A stretch of 64,000 nt of DNA from JBHPGW01 sp042569785 (GTDB lineage Bacteria; Planctomycetota; Phycisphaerae; Sedimentisphaerales; Anaerobacaceae), in assembly GCA_042569785.1 (NCBI GenBank), contig JBHPGW010000003.1:29136-93135 (forward strand), read 5' to 3'. The translations under genes were made by a program, and so were the position numbers. Below are positions 60,806 through 64,000 of the stretch, piece after piece; the first letter of the stretch is position 1, and every line of letters begins with the position of its first letter. The notes under the pieces were generated by a model. The model ran no database searches. It saw only the letters and a program-made list of their open reading frames with translations, and was not told the origin of the DNA.

Positions 60806-62884
60806 CTGTCTCGCAAGTCAATAATAACTATTGTTTTTTGTGTATTGGTCCAGCAGTTCGTTTGTCGGCATTGCAACGCGGCAGAGCAGATACTTTTTTA
60901 TGACGACTTTCCAACCGCTACAGCTAACCTTGCAAACTGGCCTATCACTTCAGGGGTCAGAGTAGATAGCCTTGGCATTGAAGAGCCTTCGCCTTCGTTT
61001 TCGCTGCACCTAAATGGCGACCCAACAGGTTCGGATGCTATCGAGTCACGGGCCCTGAATCTCTCGGACTACAACAGCGTCGTATTAAAATACTGGTACC
61101 AGCGAACCGGATATGGTGACAGCCCGGATACCGGAGAAGATCTGATCTTTCAATACTGGAACAGTTCTGACTGGATAGAGCTGGATCGCCAACCAGGAGC
61201 AGGCCCCGACATGACCAGCTATCAACAGTGTATTGTCGCCCTGCCGCCCGCGGCTATGCACAGCCAATTCAAATTGAGAATAACCAATTTAGCAAATCCT
61301 GGTAATCATGACGATTGGTTTGTAGATGACATCGCAATTACAACACCAGACGAGCTTATCATCACCCCAGCCGACGACTTGATCAGTTCGGGGAATTTAC
61401 ATGGCCCTTTCCTGCCATCGGGCAGAACTTTCACTCTTACTAACAGCAGTCAAACGACCACACTGAACCTGACCGTCCATAATGAAACTGCCTGGATAAA
61501 TATCGAACCCAACTCAGCAATACTAACACCGCAGCAGAATATTATTGTCACCGTCTCACTGAACGCCAACGCTAACAGTTTGCCCGTCGGACTGCATAGA
61601 GATACTGTCACGATCACAAATCTAACCAGTTCGATCGAACAAACACGCGAGGTTGAGCTGACAGTGAACGAGCCGGAACCCATACTTCTCGTTACTGTCA
61701 ATGAAACGCTCTGCGACCAAATATTGCGGCCAGACGAGCTTAGAACGTTAAATAACGCTATCACCCTTACTGCCACCCCAGGCATCGGCACAGTATCATG
61801 GACGCTGAAAGAAAGGAATGAAAAGTACTCATACTCCGACAGCAATTCCGCCAACGGGCCTGGGTTCGACTGGATCGAGATCGCAGGGACCGGTACAAAT
61901 ATGAACCTTACAGATGAATCCCACTACTTTCCCATCACGCTGGGGTTTGAGTTTGATTTCTATGGTACGAGCTACACACAGATATCGGTCAGCTCAAATG
62001 GCACGATATATTTTGAAGATGTCTCAATGGGTTTTAACAATACTTGTCTTGGCAGTTCAGCTGAGCCGCAGAGATTCATTGCGATGTACTGGGACGACCT
62101 GGTCCCTGAGGGTCCCAACAATGTCTACTTTGAAATAGCAGGGGCCGAGCCGAATCGGGTACTTGTTATTGAGTTCGACGAAGTCGGTATCTACGACAGC
62201 AATGATACCGTCACTGTTCAGTCGCAGCTTTTCGAGAATAATAGTGACATACTGCTGCTGTACAGCGACTCAGGCTCAACCGCAGGTGCCGGCGCGACTG
62301 TCGGTATACAAGAAAGCAGTTCACAATTTCTGCAGTATAGCTGTAACCATGCTTTACTGGAAGATGGATTGGCTATACGATTTTGCAGGGACATACCTTG
62401 GCTCGACGTAACACCAAAAACGGGCGTATTGTCAGCTGGTGAGTCGGTCGATCTGGATGTCACCTACGACTGTAACGGGTTGGCTGAACTATTTAGCGAG
62501 CAGGCAATGGTGCTGATCAAAAGTAACGATTCGAATAGTCCGGAGGCAGTTGCGGTTTGCGTTCAGGTAGATTACGATCCATGCAGTATCAATCTTAACG
62601 GCGATGGGGGTATCGACTTTACAGACTTTGCAATATTCGCTAAACAGTGGCGGCTTATGGAGTTATCGTGGGATGTTTGGGCCGATGGGATGGTGAATTT
62701 TGCGGACTTCACTGAATTGGCTAACGGCTGGGGTCTGACGAGCGATGCAAATGACCTTGCTGAATTCGCTAAGCAGTGGCTGAAAAACGGTGTTTATAAT
62801 GCTGATATCGCACCAAAACCTGATAGCGATGGGGTAGTTGACTTTCTCGATCTGGCAGTATTTATAGCATATTGGCTTGAATAA
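60806..62884 (+). CDS. Secreted multidomain protein with dockerin-like C-terminal repeats, CTG start
   Basis: A 692-residue exported protein. The signal peptide follows the CTG (SRKSIITIVFCVLVQQFVC, cut near HCNA). Residues about 30-195 look like a jelly-roll (LFYDDFPTATANLANW to DDWFVDDIAI), followed by a BACON-like domain (about 215-295), a beta domain with FPITLGFEFDFYGTSYTQI near residue 385, another BACON-like strand set (WLDVTPKTGVLSAGESVDL), and three dockerin type I-like repeats near the end (NLNGDGGIDFTDFAIFAKQW, DGMVNFADFTELANGW, DSDGVVDFLDLAVFIAYWL). The start at 60716 offered by the reading frame lies upstream of a perfect ribosome site and is unlikely. Likely role: polysaccharide binding or cell-surface assembly. 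Confidence 0.8.
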   Translation: MSRKSIITIVFCVLVQQFVCRHCNAAEQILFYDDFPTATANLANWPITSGVRVDSLGIEEPSPSFSLHLNGDPTGSDAIESRALNLSDYNSVVLKYWYQRTGYGDSPDTGEDLIFQYWNSSDWIELDRQPGAGPDMTSYQQCIVALPPAAMHSQFKLRITNLANPGNHDDWFVDDIAITTPDELIITPADDLISSGNLHGPFLPSGRTFTLTNSSQTTTLNLTVHNETAWINIEPNSAILTPQQNIIVTVSLNANANSLPVGLHRDTVTITNLTSSIEQTREVELTVNEPEPILLVTVNETLCDQILRPDELRTLNNAITLTATPGIGTVSWTLKERNEKYSYSDSNSANGPGFDWIEIAGTGTNMNLTDESHYFPITLGFEFDFYGTSYTQISVSSNGTIYFEDVSMGFNNTCLGSSAEPQRFIAMYWDDLVPEGPNNVYFEIAGAEPNRVLVIEFDEVGIYDSNDTVTVQSQLFENNSDILLLYSDSGSTAGAGATVGIQESSSQFLQYSCNHALLEDGLAIRFCRDIPWLDVTPKTGVLSAGESVDLDVTYDCNGLAELFSEQAMVLIKSNDSNSPEAVAVCVQVDYDPCSINLNGDGGIDFTDFAIFAKQWRLMELSWDVWADGMVNFADFTELANGWGLTSDANDLAEFAKQWLKNGVYNADIAPKPDSDGVVDFLDLAVFIAYWLE

Positions 62885-62947
62885 GCTTGGGTTGTGAATC
62901 AGGGGATGTTTGTTTTTGGGGTTTAAATGGGGATTATTTCGATCATT

Positions 62948-63079
62948 TGCGCAGGTAAAAGGGCAAAAAAGCGCAAAAGCGCGCAAAAATTTGCAGAAAT
63001 GTGCAGAAAGTGTGCGGTTTTTTGCAAAAAAGTGCTTGAAAAAACGGTTTTTTTGCATTTTTGGCGCGATACCTGCGCA
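62948..63079. repeat. 132-base element bounded by a 10-base inverted repeat
   Basis: TGCGCAGGTA (62948-62957) and TACCTGCGCA (63070-63079) are perfect inverted ends. The inside is built from GCAAAA-type words (AAAAAAGCGCAAAAGCGCGC, later GCGGTTTTTTGCAAAAAAG), which let much of it fold back. No coding gene is inside. It may be a miniature mobile element or a structured RNA. Confidence 0.75.
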
Positions 63080-63199
63080 GATGATTGATTTTTCACCACC
63101 AAGTCACTAAGGTACTAAAAAAGAGAAAATCCGAAATTCTAATATCGGAATTCGAAACAAAATCGAAGCATAAAATGCAAAATATAAAACAAAATTTTC

Positions 63200-63376
63200 A
63201 CCACAAATTTTCACGAATTAGCACGAATGAGAAACTGAAAAATTGGACAGGATTACAGGATTTGACAGGAGAAGTTTTTATTTTTTTGTCTTTGGATTTT
63301 TTGCTTTTTGTGTAATAATGTCGGCTATGGAAAAAGCATTAGTATCTTTGTTAAAAAAGGTACCGGACACCTTTAA
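63200..63376 (+). repeat. 177-base direct repeat, copy 1
   Basis: From ACCACAAATTTTCACGAATT to GGACACCTTTAA. It holds three GACAGGATT-type words, a T-rich stretch, two ATG codons (63318, 63327) and the half-palindrome AAAGGTACCGGACACCTTT. Nearly identical to 63823-64000. The open frame from 63318 runs into the small membrane-protein gene. Confidence 0.93.
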
Positions 63377-63395
63377 TTACCCAACGAGGGAACAG

Positions 63396-63644
63396 ATGAG
63401 TAAAAGAGATAGTAATATCCCAGGGCAAGAGCCGGAAGTTTGTAATGAGTCGGTGTGGACCACAGTAATAACAATATTTATTATTATTGGCATTGGCCTT
63501 TGTATTGGTTTTTGTTTAATCCTGGAAATCCTGCCCTTAAAAACCCTGCTGATCTTTGCAGCAATATTTCTTCCAGCCGCCTTCTTTATTAGAGTTTTAA
63601 TTTATCTTGTCGTTTGTTATGTGAAAAGCAAAAAGGCAAAGTGA
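63396..63644 (+). CDS. Small two-span membrane protein, unknown
   Basis: An 82-residue protein with no family I recognise. After about 17 polar residues it has two hydrophobic spans (about 19-44, TVITIFIIIGIGLCIGFCLI, and 50-76, TLLIFAAIFLPAAFFIRVLI) and a Lys-rich end. The ATG at 63396 has GAGGG 5 bases before it. The frame can also begin at 63318 or 63327 inside the repeat, which would add 26 or 23 residues starting with MEKALVSLLKKVPD, but no ribosome site is present there. Confidence 0.6.
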   Translation: MSKRDSNIPGQEPEVCNESVWTTVITIFIIIGIGLCIGFCLILEILPLKTLLIFAAIFLPAAFFIRVLIYLVVCYVKSKKAK

Positions 63645-64000
63645 TATTGTAATTTACGATTGTCGATTAAGTATTGACTATTTGGGGGAGGAAGATAAAA
63701 TTAGAATTTAGAATACAAGATAAGAATTAGCCACAGAGGACGATAAAAAAGTTTTGAATTTTGGGTTTTTAGTTTTGAGTTGTGGAGCCGCTTGGCGGGC
63801 TGATTTTATAAAGAAAATTGGAACCACAAATTTTTACGAATTAGCACGAATGAGAAACTGAAAAATTGGACAGGATTACAGGATTTGACAGGATAAGATT
63901 TTTATTTTTTTGTCTTTGGGTTTTTTGTTTTTTGTGTAATAATGTCGGCTATGGAAAAAGCATTAGTATCTTTGTTAAAAAAGGTACCTGACACCTTTAA
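63645..64000. other. 356-base spacer ending in the second repeat copy
   Basis: The left part is AT-rich and has words such as AGAATTTAGAATACAAGATA and TTTTGGGTTTTTAGTTTTGAG that recur in such spacers. The right part is the second copy of the 177-base repeat. No gene is supported, although an ATG pair at the repeat end opens a frame that leaves the window. Confidence 0.6.
63823..64000 (+). repeat. 177-base direct repeat, copy 2 (may continue past the window)
   Basis: From ACCACAAATTTTTACGAATT to the end. It differs from copy 1 at only a few positions (for example CCTGACACC in place of CCGGACACC and one extra base). It again carries the ATG pair and the codons for MEKALVSLLKKVPDTF, so another copy of the small membrane-protein gene could follow beyond the window. 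Confidence 0.93.

Larger units (their letters stand above)
62885..63395. other. 511-base repeat-rich spacer
   Basis: No gene is supported. It contains the inverted-repeat element at 62948-63079, a phrase CACCACCAAGTCACTAAGG near 63095 of a kind scattered through planctomycete genomes, and the first copy of the 177-base repeat (63200-63376). Small frames on both strands here are by-products of the A-rich repeats. Confidence 0.7.

Noticed and set aside
62663..63110. Overlapping frames on both strands across the inverted-repeat element
   Set aside because: They arise from A/GC repeat words and have no start signals or domains.

Overview
The window looks like a chromosomal piece of an anaerobic, polysaccharide-degrading bacterium of the Planctomycetota, most likely class Phycisphaerae (Sedimentisphaerales-like). 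This is inferred from the gene mix: a PEP-CTERM LamG protein, dockerin-like C-terminal repeats, a secreted BNR sialidase, prepilins carrying LamG domains, a planctomycete-type MGMT-family protein, and intergenic phrases such as GACAGGATTACAGGATTTG and heptad ACGAG runs. Base composition is moderate and even. No rRNA, tRNA, CRISPR array or clear insertion sequence was seen.

Layout. 1-117 is the end of a radical SAM/SPASM gene. 183-5614 holds carbohydrate catabolism genes (secreted sialidase, cytoplasmic GH42/GH14-like hydrolase) and an UlaG-like metallo-hydrolase. 5729-12442 is a seven-gene glycan operon (GT-C membrane transferase, two GT2 enzymes, three methyltransferases, a flippase-like membrane protein), followed by a convergent PEP-CTERM LamG protein. 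13548-21478 on the minus strand is one tight operon reading dxr, rseP, glyA-like, DegT aminotransferase, GT2, DUF354; it starts from a strong promoter and joins isoprenoid synthesis, membrane proteolysis and sugar-nucleotide/glycan work.

21664-32361 (minus) is a type II secretion-like operon in near-canonical order E-F-G-H-I-J-K-L-M-D. It includes a pseudopilin J with LamG and beta-sandwich domains, and a pseudopilin I whose leader is built from a heptanucleotide repeat. 32605-37269 is housekeeping: an MGMT-family protein, two small membrane proteins, argH, thiL and tsaE. 37687-53954 (plus) is a second, type IV pilus-like system: major pilin with its own terminator, a degenerate pilin paralogue, minor pilins, PilM-N-O-P-like proteins, secretin, a signalling block (histidine kinase, response regulator, HD-GYP, STAS), then PilB and PilC. 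No prepilin peptidase and no PilT lies in the window.

53982-60615 (minus) is a TetR-controlled tripartite RND efflux operon with a PG0541-type protein; two matching palindromes lie in its control region. Divergent from it is a secreted dockerin-like protein that appears to start at CTG. The last 1.1 kb is repeat-rich and holds a small membrane protein and two copies of a ~177-bp repeat.

The most interesting material is in the two pilus/secretion systems: the LamG display pseudopilin, the potentially phase-variable leader, the signalling block between secretin and ATPase, and a Walker A Thr-to-Asn change in the second ATPase.
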